From assembly GCF_002117915.1 (NCBI RefSeq), contig NZ_BDJB01000003.1, forward strand, positions 496,001-560,000: DNA of 64,000 nt. The letters are read 5' to 3'. Below are positions 17,601-24,886 of the stretch, piece by piece; positions within the stretch are counted from its first letter, which is position 1; each line of letters starts with the position of its first letter. Under the pieces are notes generated by a model. It had not been told where the DNA came from. It saw only the letters and a program-made list of their open reading frames with translations, and made no database searches. Position numbers and translations under genes: made by a program. Origin of the DNA: Sphingomonas sp. TZW2008. GTDB taxonomy: Bacteria > Pseudomonadota > Alphaproteobacteria > Sphingomonadales > Sphingomonadaceae.

Positions 17601-17708
17601 CTGTTCCTGATCCCCGTGCTCTATCGCCTGCTCGCCCGCCGCGCCGCCTCGCCGCACATCATCGCGCGCCGCCTCGCCGCGGAGATGACGCCGGCGCACT
17701 CGGCCTGA
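14607..17708 (+). CDS. RND efflux inner-membrane permease
   Basis: A 1033-residue proton-driven pump subunit of the HAE1/AcrB-like class, the usual length. It has an N-terminal helix, a large periplasmic domain, a central helix block with the proton-relay Asp pair in GLVVDDAIVVLENI near residues 400-413, and a duplicated second half ending in membrane helices. Its start lies inside the adaptor stop (ATGA), so adaptor and pump form one operon. Substrates cannot be predicted. It converges with the flippase gene after a 37-bp gap in which I see no terminator. Confidence 0.94.
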   Translation: MMLSDLSVRRPIVAAVGAILIVIVGIVAFLNLSVREFPEIDPPVVSVSTNYIGAAAAVVESRVTQPLEERLAGVEGIETISSRSTDGRSEITIEFRPTRDVDAAANDVRDRVSGALADLPDEALPPEVRKVDADAQAIMYVVVQAPTWNKIDLSDYVERFLVDRFSTIDGVAQVQFTGQARPSMRVWLDLGRLAAYRLTPRDVEDALRRQNVELPAGRIESSAQNVSLRVDRAFASPDTFRSLVIGRGGDGYLVRLGDIAKVERGPENPYTAFRFRQQTALGLGIIRQSGANTLEVANNVKALVATLQPDLPAGVSLTLGSDNSLFIDRAISEVWRTLGEAVVLVVIVIFLFLGSWRATLIPTITVPICLLGTFAVLWAFGYSINLLTLLALVLAIGLVVDDAIVVLENIHHRIVGGESPLVAAYRGTREVGFAVVATTAVVCAVFVPVMFITGQTGLLFRELAVAMIAAIAISGVLALSLVPMLSSKLLRHGESGRLARTIERGFGRLERGYGGALDRALAHPLPVLGGVALFLAGCGFLFTQLSAELVPPEDTGVVEVRVNAPEGTSFAELDRYALQVEQKVAVLMTDDGPIRGFNSRLPLVNGLSEDFNASSMSVFLKPWEQREATSQEVARKVTAALQDVPGIRGNANVRSSLGRGRGQPVAFVIAGATYADLARARDRILAAARDNPGLVNLDADYVESKPQLLIDVDANRAGDLGVSVDDVSQALQTVMGSRRVSTYVDRGEEYRVMVQAGVGDRDSEARLASVYVRSRSGELVPLSNLVNMREAASARELGRFNKMRAITLQGGLAPGYSLGEALTFLEDQARRSPEVQAIGYRGESQSLKQTGNAIWLVFGLTVVIIYLLLAAQFESFVHPAVIIATVPLAAGGGVIGLWLAGMTLNLFSQIGIVMLVGLAAKNGILIVEYANQLRDDGQALAPAIREAAIRRLRPILMTSIATVFGAVPLALSHGAGAGARGAIGVVIVAGVSIATAITLFLIPVLYRLLARRAASPHIIARRLAAEMTPAHSA

Positions 17709-17745
17709 TACCGGTTACGGGCGCGCTTCCCCGACCGTTCCGCAG

Positions 17746-19053
17746 TCAGCCCGCGCGATCGCGCCGCACCAGCCGCATCGCCGCTTGCGCGAGCAGGCCG
17801 AGGCTGAGCGCCGAGGCGGCTAGCGAGGCGAGCCCGGCGCCGATCACCTCGAACGTCGGCATCAGCAACACGACGCCCAGGAAAAGAACTGCCACGCTGG
17901 CGGCGCGGATGCGCAGCGCCTGCGCCGCGTGGCCGGTGCCGAGCAGCACCGGCTCGAACCCGACCGCCATGATATCGAGCCCAGCGGCGATGCCGAGCAG
18001 GACCAGGACGGGATAGGCGCCGAGATAACTCTTGCCCGCGATCAGCAGCAGCGCCGGCTGGCCGAGCAGCGGCACGAGCAGGCACGTCGCTAGGCCGACT
18101 GCGATCGCGAGCCGCGATGACTGACGCACCAGCGTCGCCAGCCCGCCGTTGGCCTTACTCGTCCCGGCGCGCGTCATCTCGGGAAAGACGCCGCGCGCGA
18201 ACATGTCGGACAGGCGCACCAGTGCCTGGCTCAGCTGGTACGCCAGCCGGTAATTGCCCGCCGCCGCGGCGCCGGTGAACAGCCCGACCAGCACCACCAC
18301 GAACTGCCGGCTGGCTGCGTTCAGCGTCGAATTGAGATTGGTGACGAGCGCGAAATTCCATAGCCCTGCGTTCTCGCGCGGGGCATCGAGGGTGTCGCGC
18401 CAGCGCCGCAGGACGCCGGGGGCAGCGCGCGTCGCGCTGATCCAATAGGCAAGCGTCGTCAGCACCTCCGCCGCCGCCCAGGCGAGCAGGAATCCGAGCA
18501 GGTCAGCCCCCTGCCACGCCGCGATTGAAGCGCCCAGGAAGCGCGCGATCGGCGTCACGGCATCCGCCCCCGCGCCGATCGCGAAACGATCGAACAGCCG
18601 CAGAATGCCGACCGCGGTCGATCGCACCGCGATCAGCAGGATGATTGAGAAGGCGAACGCCTCATTTGTCAGCGTGTCCGACCATCCGAAATGGCGCTGC
18701 ATCAGCACCAGCGCGACGAACGCGATGCCGATACCGATCGCCGCCCCCGCAAGATCGAGCGCGAGGCAGAAGCGGATCAGCCGGGCGAGCGCGTCCGGCC
18801 GTTCCGCCTCGCGGTGCGCCATGCCGTACCGGACGACGATCTGCCACGTCTGGAAACCGACGAATGCCACAACCGCCTGCGCGGTGCTGAGGATCAACGT
18901 GAACTGGCCGAAGCCCTCGACGCCGAGCGATCGCGTCGCCAGCGCAAGGTAGACGATGCTCAGCACCGCGCCCACGCCCTTGCCCGTCAGCAGCCAGCCG
19001 ACGTTGCGCAGCGCGCGCCCAAACGGGGTCGTGGCCGCCGCCGGGGCCTTCAA
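17746..19053 (-). CDS. polysaccharide/lipid flippase of the MOP (Wzx-like) superfamily
   Basis: A 435-residue polytopic membrane protein with about 12 hydrophobic segments, starting with GWLLTGKGVGAVLSIVYLAL, the typical first helix of oligosaccharide flippases. Proteins of this class move lipid-linked sugars or lipids across the inner membrane. The start is TTG at 19053 with GGAAGAAAG just upstream. It is divergent from the two glycerophosphotransferase-like genes, with only 41 bases between starts, so the promoters must overlap or be shared. Its location next to headgroup transferases suggests it exports their lipid-linked product. That link is inference. Confidence 0.85.
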   Translation of the reverse strand: MKAPAAATTPFGRALRNVGWLLTGKGVGAVLSIVYLALATRSLGVEGFGQFTLILSTAQAVVAFVGFQTWQIVVRYGMAHREAERPDALARLIRFCLALDLAGAAIGIGIAFVALVLMQRHFGWSDTLTNEAFAFSIILLIAVRSTAVGILRLFDRFAIGAGADAVTPIARFLGASIAAWQGADLLGFLLAWAAAEVLTTLAYWISATRAAPGVLRRWRDTLDAPRENAGLWNFALVTNLNSTLNAASRQFVVVLVGLFTGAAAAGNYRLAYQLSQALVRLSDMFARGVFPEMTRAGTSKANGGLATLVRQSSRLAIAVGLATCLLVPLLGQPALLLIAGKSYLGAYPVLVLLGIAAGLDIMAVGFEPVLLGTGHAAQALRIRAASVAVLFLGVVLLMPTFEVIGAGLASLAASALSLGLLAQAAMRLVRRDRAG

Positions 19054-19094
19054 CGTCTTTCTTCCACCGGTAAGCGCCTTAGAGGGGGAGCCGT

Positions 19095-20222
19095 ATGCGC
19101 ATCGCCTTTCTCTATATCGCAGAAGCCTATCAGTGCTACCACGGCGCTGCGATCGCGCTGGAAATCACGCGGCGTACGGGCTGGCCGGTGGTCAGCTACC
19201 ATAACGATCCCGAGACGCCGCATCACCTCGATCGCATCGCCGCCGCGTGGGGCGCGGCGCCGGGCGAGCAGCGCCGCCTGCGCCGCACGCCGCTGACGCG
19301 CGGGCTGCAGCGCCTGAAGCGGCTTGGCATGTTCAAGGATCTGGTGATGCGCGACAACCTGGCCGAGCTGGACGGCTATGACGCGATCTTCGCGGTCGAG
19401 AATACCGTCGCGGCGCTGCGCCGGCTTGGCGCGCATCGGCCCAAGCTGATCTACAGCCCGCACGGCTTCGGCGACCGGGCGCGCGGCTTCATCCCGCGGA
19501 TCGCGACGTTCGACTATGTGTTGCTGGCGGGCGAGAAGACGGCAGCGCGGATGCTGTCGCTGGGGCTGATTCGCGCCGGCGACTATGCGCTGACCGGCTC
19601 GGTCAAGCTCGACACGGCCGAGCGCATCGCCAGCGCCACCACGCTGCCGTTCGACGCGCCCCGCCCCGTCGTGCTGTACAATGCGCACAAGGAACCCCGG
19701 CTGACGTCGTGGCATCGCTTCGTCGAGCCGATGCTCGCCGGCTTCGCAGCCGATCGATCGATGAACCTGCTTGTCGCGCCGCACGTCAAGCTACTGCGGC
19801 GGCGCTCCGCCGCGTTCCGTGCGGCATGGGCGGCGCGGAGCACCGGCAACGTCCTGGTCGACCCCGGCTCCGATCGTTCGGTCGACATGAGCTACGCGGC
19901 GGCGGCCGACATCTACGTCGGCGACGTGAGCAGCCAAGTCTACGAATTCCTCGCCCGCCCGCGCCCTTGCGTCTTCCTCAACGCGCATCGGATCGACTGG
20001 CGCGACGATCCGAGCTTCGCGCACTGGCATCTCGGCGACGTCGTCGATGATCCTGCCGATCTGATGCGCGCGATCCACGCCGCGCCCGCACGCCACGCGC
20101 TGTATCGCGCGCGGCAGGAGGCGATGGTGGCGGCGAGCCTGGGCGATACCAGCCCCGGCGCCGCGGCGCGTGCGGCCGACGCGATCGTCGCATTTCTCCG
20201 GCGAGAGGGGCGTGCGGCATGA
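19095..20222 (+). CDS. CDP-glycerol glycerophosphotransferase-like protein, copy 1
   Basis: A 375-residue protein with the GT-B-like fold of the CDP-glycerol glycerophosphotransferase family (TagB/TagF relatives, PF04464-like). Family-type segments are SPHGFGDRARGF (about residue 121), LAGEKTAARML, YNAHKEPRLTSWHRF, LLVAPHVK, and a late DIYVGDVSSQVYEFLARPRP where the nucleotide-diphosphate alcohol is expected to bind. No signal or membrane helix is visible, so it probably works at the inner face of the membrane. GGGGGAG precedes the ATG. It overlaps copy 2 by four bases. Family members transfer a phospho-alcohol from a CDP donor to a lipid or polymer; donor and acceptor here are not known. Confidence 0.75.
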   Translation: MRIAFLYIAEAYQCYHGAAIALEITRRTGWPVVSYHNDPETPHHLDRIAAAWGAAPGEQRRLRRTPLTRGLQRLKRLGMFKDLVMRDNLAELDGYDAIFAVENTVAALRRLGAHRPKLIYSPHGFGDRARGFIPRIATFDYVLLAGEKTAARMLSLGLIRAGDYALTGSVKLDTAERIASATTLPFDAPRPVVLYNAHKEPRLTSWHRFVEPMLAGFAADRSMNLLVAPHVKLLRRRSAAFRAAWAARSTGNVLVDPGSDRSVDMSYAAAADIYVGDVSSQVYEFLARPRPCVFLNAHRIDWRDDPSFAHWHLGDVVDDPADLMRAIHAAPARHALYRARQEAMVAASLGDTSPGAAARAADAIVAFLRREGRAA

Positions 20223-21361
20223 AGGTCGGCTTCCTGTTCAATCACGATGCCCTGCACCAGATCCGCCACACCGCGCCTATTATCGCCGAAATCGTCCGTT
20301 ACCTGCAGGTCGAGGCGGTTGTGCTCACCTCGTCGCAGGTGCAGGAGGATCATGTCCGGGCATTGATCGGCGATGCGGCGCGATCGGTCACGTTCGTCCG
20401 CATTGCCGTCACGCCGCTGGTCGCCGCACTCGATCGCGCACTGCGCTTTGTGGCGCCGTTCCGCCGCGTCGCGACGCTGCGCCAGAATGCCGCCGCCTTC
20501 ACCGATCTCGACGTGCTCGTCGTACCCGAGACGACCTCGCTGCTGCTGCGCGAGCGGTACGGCGTGACGCGGCCCAAGTTCGTCTGGATCCCGCACGGCG
20601 CCGGCGACCGCTCGGTCGGCTTCCGCGACGTCGCGCGCGGCTTCGATCTCGTGCTGCTGTCGGGCGAGAAGGTGCGCGACCGGATGCTCGCGGCCGGCAT
20701 CATCAGCCCGGACAATCACGCGATCGTCGGCTATCCCAAATTCGACACGATCGATGCCGCCGCGGCGCCGCGCCTGTTCGCCGATCGACGGCCGATCGTG
20801 TTGTATAACCCGCATTTCGATCCGAAGCTCTCGTCGTGGTACACGATGGGGCGGCCGGTGCTTGACTGGTTCGCGGTGCAGGATCGCTTCAATCTCATCG
20901 TCGCGCCGCACGTCATGCTGGCACAGCGCCGGCTGCACGCCTCGGTCGAGCATCGGCTAATCCGCTGGCGGCGCGAGTTCGAGGATCGCTATCGCGACCT
21001 GCCGCACATGCTGATCGACATGGGCAGCGAGCGGTCGATCGACATGACCTACACGCGCGCCGCCGACATCTACCTCGGCGATGCGAGCAGCCAGATCTAC
21101 GAATGGATCGCCCGGCCGCGCCCGGCGGTGTTCCTCAACGCGAGCCGAGCCGACTGGCGCGGCGACGCGAACTTCGCTCACTGGCAGCTGGGCGAAGTGA
21201 TCGACGACGCGGCCGAGCTTGCCGGCGCGCTCGACCGCGCGGGGCGCCGACCCGATGCCTATCGCGCGGCGCAGGAGGCGGCGTTCGCGGCGACCTTCTC
21301 GCGCACCGACGAGCCGGCGTCACGACGTGCAGCGGCGGCGATCGTCGCACGGTTCGGCTAG
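20219..21361 (+). CDS. CDP-glycerol glycerophosphotransferase-like protein, copy 2
   Basis: A 380-residue paralogue of the preceding protein with the same motif order: PHGAGDRSVGF, LSGEKVRDRML, YNPHFDPKLSSWYTMG, LIVAPHVM, DIYLGDASSQIYEWIARPRP. The two diverge over most other positions, so this is an old duplication with probably distinct acceptor roles, like the primase/polymerase split between TagB and TagF. It is translationally coupled to copy 1. Its TAG stop is embedded in CTAG, which also encodes the stop of the convergent HAD gene. No membrane segment is visible. Confidence 0.75.
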   Translation: MKVGFLFNHDALHQIRHTAPIIAEIVRYLQVEAVVLTSSQVQEDHVRALIGDAARSVTFVRIAVTPLVAALDRALRFVAPFRRVATLRQNAAAFTDLDVLVVPETTSLLLRERYGVTRPKFVWIPHGAGDRSVGFRDVARGFDLVLLSGEKVRDRMLAAGIISPDNHAIVGYPKFDTIDAAAAPRLFADRRPIVLYNPHFDPKLSSWYTMGRPVLDWFAVQDRFNLIVAPHVMLAQRRLHASVEHRLIRWRREFEDRYRDLPHMLIDMGSERSIDMTYTRAADIYLGDASSQIYEWIARPRPAVFLNASRADWRGDANFAHWQLGEVIDDAAELAGALDRAGRRPDAYRAAQEAAFAATFSRTDEPASRRAAAAIVARFG

Positions 21362-22044
21362 CGCCAGTCCGCGATCTGCCACCCGCGTGTGTATGCCAGC
21401 GCGCGGAGCGGCGGATGCGGATCGACCGCCACCGCCTCGTCGACCCAATCGAACGTCGCCGCGTCGGTCACATGGTCCGAATAGAAGCGGATATGGGTCG
21501 TCTGCCGTTCGAAGCCGTTTCGGTCGAGCCAGCCCGCAAGCATCGCCTGCTTCGCCGGCCCGTAGCAGTTCGGCCCGGCGAGCCGTGGCAGGATGTTCCC
21601 GCCGGCATCGCGCCGTGCCTCGGTAGCGACCAGATCGCTGACGCCGAGCCGCCGGGCGATCGCCGCCGCATAGAAACGATGAGCCGCCGTCGCAATGACG
21701 ACCCGTCGCCCCGCTGCGCGGTCGGCGGCAAGCTGCGCCAATGCTCCCGGCCGGACGTACCGCGCGACCAGCCACCCCGCAAAGGCATCTGCCAACGCTT
21801 CGGCGTCCCGCGGGGAGAGTGACGGGCCGAGCAGCAGACGATGCATCGTCTCCTTCAACCGATCGCGATCGATCACGCCCAGCGCGCGCAGCAGAGCAGC
21901 GACGCCGACCGCCGGCAATAGCGCCAGCCGCCAGCGCGTCGATCGCCACGCGGCGAAAAGCAGGAACGGCGTCCACGTCGGCAGTGCGGTGATGGTCCGG
22001 TCGAGATCGTAAATCGCCAGCCGGACGGAAGCGGCGGCGCTCAC
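21358..22044 (-). CDS. HAD-superfamily (IB, PSP-like) phosphatase
   Basis: A 228-residue phosphatase. The nucleophile motif YDLDRTIT is at the N-terminus, a Thr in VVIATAAHRF serves as motif II, a Lys lies in GPAKQAM, and SDHVTDAATF with the following Asp residues gives the metal-binding motif. The helical cap (about 25-110) fits subfamily IB (phosphoserine phosphatase and related lipid-headgroup phosphatases). The start is GTG at 22044, overlapping the stop of the NTP transferase gene (GTGA). The frame continues upstream only as an antisense-like extension. It is the last gene of a four-gene operon and probably dephosphorylates an intermediate of that pathway. Confidence 0.82.
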   Translation of the reverse strand: MSAAASVRLAIYDLDRTITALPTWTPFLLFAAWRSTRWRLALLPAVGVAALLRALGVIDRDRLKETMHRLLLGPSLSPRDAEALADAFAGWLVARYVRPGALAQLAADRAAGRRVVIATAAHRFYAAAIARRLGVSDLVATEARRDAGGNILPRLAGPNCYGPAKQAMLAGWLDRNGFERQTTHIRFYSDHVTDAATFDWVDEAVAVDPHPPLRALAYTRGWQIADWR

Positions 22045-22784
22045 CGGACGAGCGTGCGGACCAGGTCGAGGTCGGCAGGCTTGTCGACGTCGACTGCCGC
22101 CAGGCCAAAGGGCGATTCGACGATCGCCGCCTTGATCCCCGCTCGCGCCCCGATCCGCGCCACCGCCTCGGCCAGCGTCAGCCGCCGCAGCAGGTAGCGC
22201 ATCAGCATGCCGGGCCCGAGCCGGACGACGATCCGCCATGGCCGCTTGCGATCGCGCTCCACCTCCTGCCACAGCGCCAGCGCCGCCGCGGCACGCGGGC
22301 TCGCGAGCAGGAACAGATTGCATCCCGACCAGTCGCCGTCGGCGAAGTGCAGCCACGTCCGCTTGGTCGCGGGCGCGTCACGCTCGACGATCTCGCGCCG
22401 TGCGAGCAGGATGCTGACGTCCGCGTCGCGTGGCGCGCGATCGAGGAACGCGGTGATCCATTCGGGCTGCAGCAGTGCGTGGTCGGCGGTAGTGACGAGC
22501 ATCGGCGCGCCGCCCGCCGCAAAACCTGCCGCTGCACTGGCGCTCGGCCCCGCCGCGGGGGCGAGACGCTCGAGCCCGAGTCGGCGGACCTCGTCCGCCA
22601 CCGGGCCTGCCGCGGCGCTCACCAGCACGCGTGCCACGTCGGCGCCGCGCAGTGCGCCGGCAACGCGCGCGAGCAGCGTCTCGCCGCCAAGCGCGATCAG
22701 CGCCTTGTGCGGCACGCCGGCATAGGCGGCGACGGGATCGACCCCGCCGCGCGAACCCGCGAGAATCAGGGCCGACGGCGTCAT
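22041..22784 (-). CDS. MobA-like NTP transferase (nucleotidyltransferase family)
   Basis: A 247-residue Rossmann-like nucleotidyltransferase. ALILAGSRGG at residues 4-13 is the glycine-rich NTP-binding loop, HKALIALGG supplies the conserved Lys, and TTADHALL replaces the usual metal-binding DxD with ADH. Relatives make CDP- or NDP-activated sugars, polyols or phosphoglycerate. The ATG at 22784 lies in the stop of the upstream gene (ATGA). With the flanking lipid kinase and CDP-alcohol transferase-like genes, a cytidylyltransferase making a CDP-activated headgroup is the most economical reading; that is inference. Confidence 0.75.
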   Translation of the reverse strand: MTPSALILAGSRGGVDPVAAYAGVPHKALIALGGETLLARVAGALRGADVARVLVSAAAGPVADEVRRLGLERLAPAAGPSASAAAGFAAGGAPMLVTTADHALLQPEWITAFLDRAPRDADVSILLARREIVERDAPATKRTWLHFADGDWSGCNLFLLASPRAAAALALWQEVERDRKRPWRIVVRLGPGMLMRYLLRRLTLAEAVARIGARAGIKAAIVESPFGLAAVDVDKPADLDLVRTLVR

Positions 22785-23695
22785 CGCGAGGTTCGGCGGA
22801 ACACGGTCCACAGCACGCCTGGGCCGGCGAGCACCGGATGCTTCTCGCGCCACGGCGTCAACTGCACACGTACGCCTGTGTGCCGCTCGATCTTCCACAC
22901 GCCGTAGCGCGCCGCGCCATCAAAGGTGAACGCCGCCTTCGCCAGTCGCGCGACGTTGAGCGGGCGGCCCCAGCGTGCGCGCGCGCGCCATGCCCCCAGC
23001 CACCGGCGGCGCTGCGCGTCCGCGATCGACGGCGCCAACACGTCACCCTCGCGATCAAACGCGATACCGTCCGCGGCCCAGGCGAGCGGCAGCAGCGCGC
23101 GATACCGATCGGGCGCGTGGGCGATGATCTGCGTTTCACGGCCGGGCGCTTCCACCCGCAATTCGGCGCGATAGGTTTGCCGGAAGAGCGCTGTCCAGAA
23201 GTCGAGCGCCGCGCCACGCCGGGGCCCAAGCGCCGCGGCGAACCGAGCGGCCGTCCGGATCGCAGCGGCGACCGATCGCTCGACGCGCCGCCTTATCGTC
23301 GTATCGGCGGCCCACAGCAGCGCGCTTGGCTGCGCGAACCGGCCCCAGACGGTCGTGTCGATCAGGCCACCGCCCGCAGCACGTTCGAACGTATCGAGCG
23401 GCATGGCCGCGACCTTCGCGCGGATCGTCGCGCCGTCGACGACGATTTCATGATAGCTGACGTCGGGCCACAGGTACCGCACGCCCAATCGGCGCAGGAC
23501 CGAGCCGCGCGGCGCGCCGGTCAGCACGTAGAAATCGAGGATGTCGCCCAGCGCCTGCGTACGGAGCACCGATCCGTAGAACAGCACCGCCACGCCATCG
23601 AGCCGCGCGGCCAGCGTGCTCGCCACATCGCGCACTTGTGACGGCACGTCGCGCGCGAGATCGCGGGCGACGAACGCGGTCAGATCGTCGGCCAT
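22781..23695 (-). CDS. hypothetical protein with a nucleotidyltransferase-like N-terminus
   Basis: A 304-residue protein I do not recognise with certainty. VLFYGSVLRTQALGDILDFY (about 37-56) resembles the GS...D signature of the DNA polymerase beta nucleotidyltransferase fold, but the acidic pair is spaced D-I-L-D rather than D-x-D, so activity is uncertain. The C-terminal half is Arg- and Trp-rich with no membrane segment. It sits seven bases after the lipid kinase gene and overlaps the NTP transferase gene by four bases, which firmly ties it to the same operon. It could be a catalytic transferase or a scaffold for the pathway. Confidence 0.6.
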   Translation of the reverse strand: MADDLTAFVARDLARDVPSQVRDVASTLAARLDGVAVLFYGSVLRTQALGDILDFYVLTGAPRGSVLRRLGVRYLWPDVSYHEIVVDGATIRAKVAAMPLDTFERAAGGGLIDTTVWGRFAQPSALLWAADTTIRRRVERSVAAAIRTAARFAAALGPRRGAALDFWTALFRQTYRAELRVEAPGRETQIIAHAPDRYRALLPLAWAADGIAFDREGDVLAPSIADAQRRRWLGAWRARARWGRPLNVARLAKAAFTFDGAARYGVWKIERHTGVRVQLTPWREKHPVLAGPGVLWTVFRRTSR

Positions 23696-23702
23696 CGATC
23701 GA

Positions 23703-24743
23703 TCAGGGAACGATGAAATCGATCGCCCGGCCGCGCGCGAGCGTCAGCCGCGAGCCGGGATATTGCTCGCCGTCGAGGATGAAGCCCGCGGACAGCGACA
23801 ACGTGAGCCGCGTGAAATCGCGCCGGTGGTAGCCGAGTCGCTCGAGCCACGCCGCCTCCGATCCGGCAAGCACCGCCGGAAAACTCGTCAGCAGCTGCCG
23901 CGGCGGTGCATCGACACCTAGCACCTTCAGCCCGTCGCGCACTGCGCCAAACGGCTTAATGCCGAGCGGCAGCCGCTCGAGCGTCGAGGCGAGCAGCAGG
24001 TACAGGTCTTGCTCGATCGTTCGACCGTCCTCGAGTTCGATGCCGACGGGCACGCCGCGCCGCCACGGATTGTCGCGGCCGGCGAACAGCGTCTGCGCAA
24101 TCGCGCCGAGCAGCGACATGCCGACCGCCAGCCCCTTGAAGGCACCGAGGCGATGCGTCTGCTGCGCCAGGGCGGTCGCTTTGACGAAGGCACCTGCGCC
24201 GAAGATGAACCCGCTGAGCGAAGGCGCATCCTCGCCCTCGCGCGTGATCTCGATCGGCGTTCGTCGCACGATCCGTCCGGTATTCGCCGCCGCGATCGCG
24301 TCGTGCACCGTCCAGTCAGACGGTACGCCGACGTCGAGCGCGAGCGCGTTGGTCTTGCCTGAAGGAACCAGCGCAATCGGCGGCAGACCGGCGGGGAAAT
24401 AGGCCTGCGCCGCGCTCAGCGTGTCGCGGATCGTGCCGTCGCCGCCGTCGATCACCAGAAGGTCGATCCCGGTGGTCGCGAAGCGGGCGAGCGCGCGCGA
24501 GAGGTCGACCATCGTGTTTGGCGCGGCCCAATCGAGCTGCGGCGACACTGCGGGCAGCATCCGCTCACTGGCGAGGTTGCGGTGCGCGCGCTGGTTGAGG
24601 ATCACGCCGACCCGCAGACTGTGCGGCGCCGCCAGTCGCGCCCGCCGCTCCACCGCTTCGTTGCGCACGCGCGGAGACAGGGCGCCCGCATCGAAGCGCA
24701 GCGCACCTGCCAACGGCGATTCAACGAGGCTCGATGGCTTCAA
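23703..24743 (-). CDS. diacylglycerol/ceramide kinase-fold lipid kinase
   Basis: A 346-residue protein of the DAG kinase catalytic family (DagK/LCB5 type). LRVGVILNQRAHRN begins the domain near residue 43, IDGGDGT is the ATP-binding motif at about 98-104, and LVPSGKTNALA replaces the usual PxGTxN loop with PSGKTN. The product would be a lipid 1-phosphate from diacylglycerol, a long-chain base or ceramide. The start is TTG at 24743 with AAAGG upstream. It is the first gene of the operon kinase, nucleotidyltransferase-like, NTP transferase, HAD phosphatase. In an organism group that makes sphingolipids, ceramide is a plausible substrate. Confidence 0.8.
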   Translation of the reverse strand: MKPSSLVESPLAGALRFDAGALSPRVRNEAVERRARLAAPHSLRVGVILNQRAHRNLASERMLPAVSPQLDWAAPNTMVDLSRALARFATTGIDLLVIDGGDGTIRDTLSAAQAYFPAGLPPIALVPSGKTNALALDVGVPSDWTVHDAIAAANTGRIVRRTPIEITREGEDAPSLSGFIFGAGAFVKATALAQQTHRLGAFKGLAVGMSLLGAIAQTLFAGRDNPWRRGVPVGIELEDGRTIEQDLYLLLASTLERLPLGIKPFGAVRDGLKVLGVDAPPRQLLTSFPAVLAGSEAAWLERLGYHRRDFTRLTLSLSAGFILDGEQYPGSRLTLARGRAIDFIVP

Positions 24744-24886
24744 GGACGCAACCTTTCATCAGCCGGCAACACCGGAGTAATACACTTGTTCTCGCCACAT
24801 GGTTGCTGATTGAGGCAAAATTGGGGGAGCGCGGCGACAGATGCGACGGATGCCGCTTTTCAAATCCGGCGCGACGCACGCCGCGA

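Noticed and set aside
13501..17708. RND adaptor-pump pair considered as an incomplete or degraded efflux operon because no outer-membrane channel gene follows
   Set aside because: Both genes are full length with intact motifs, and two-gene RND operons that share a TolC-type channel are common.
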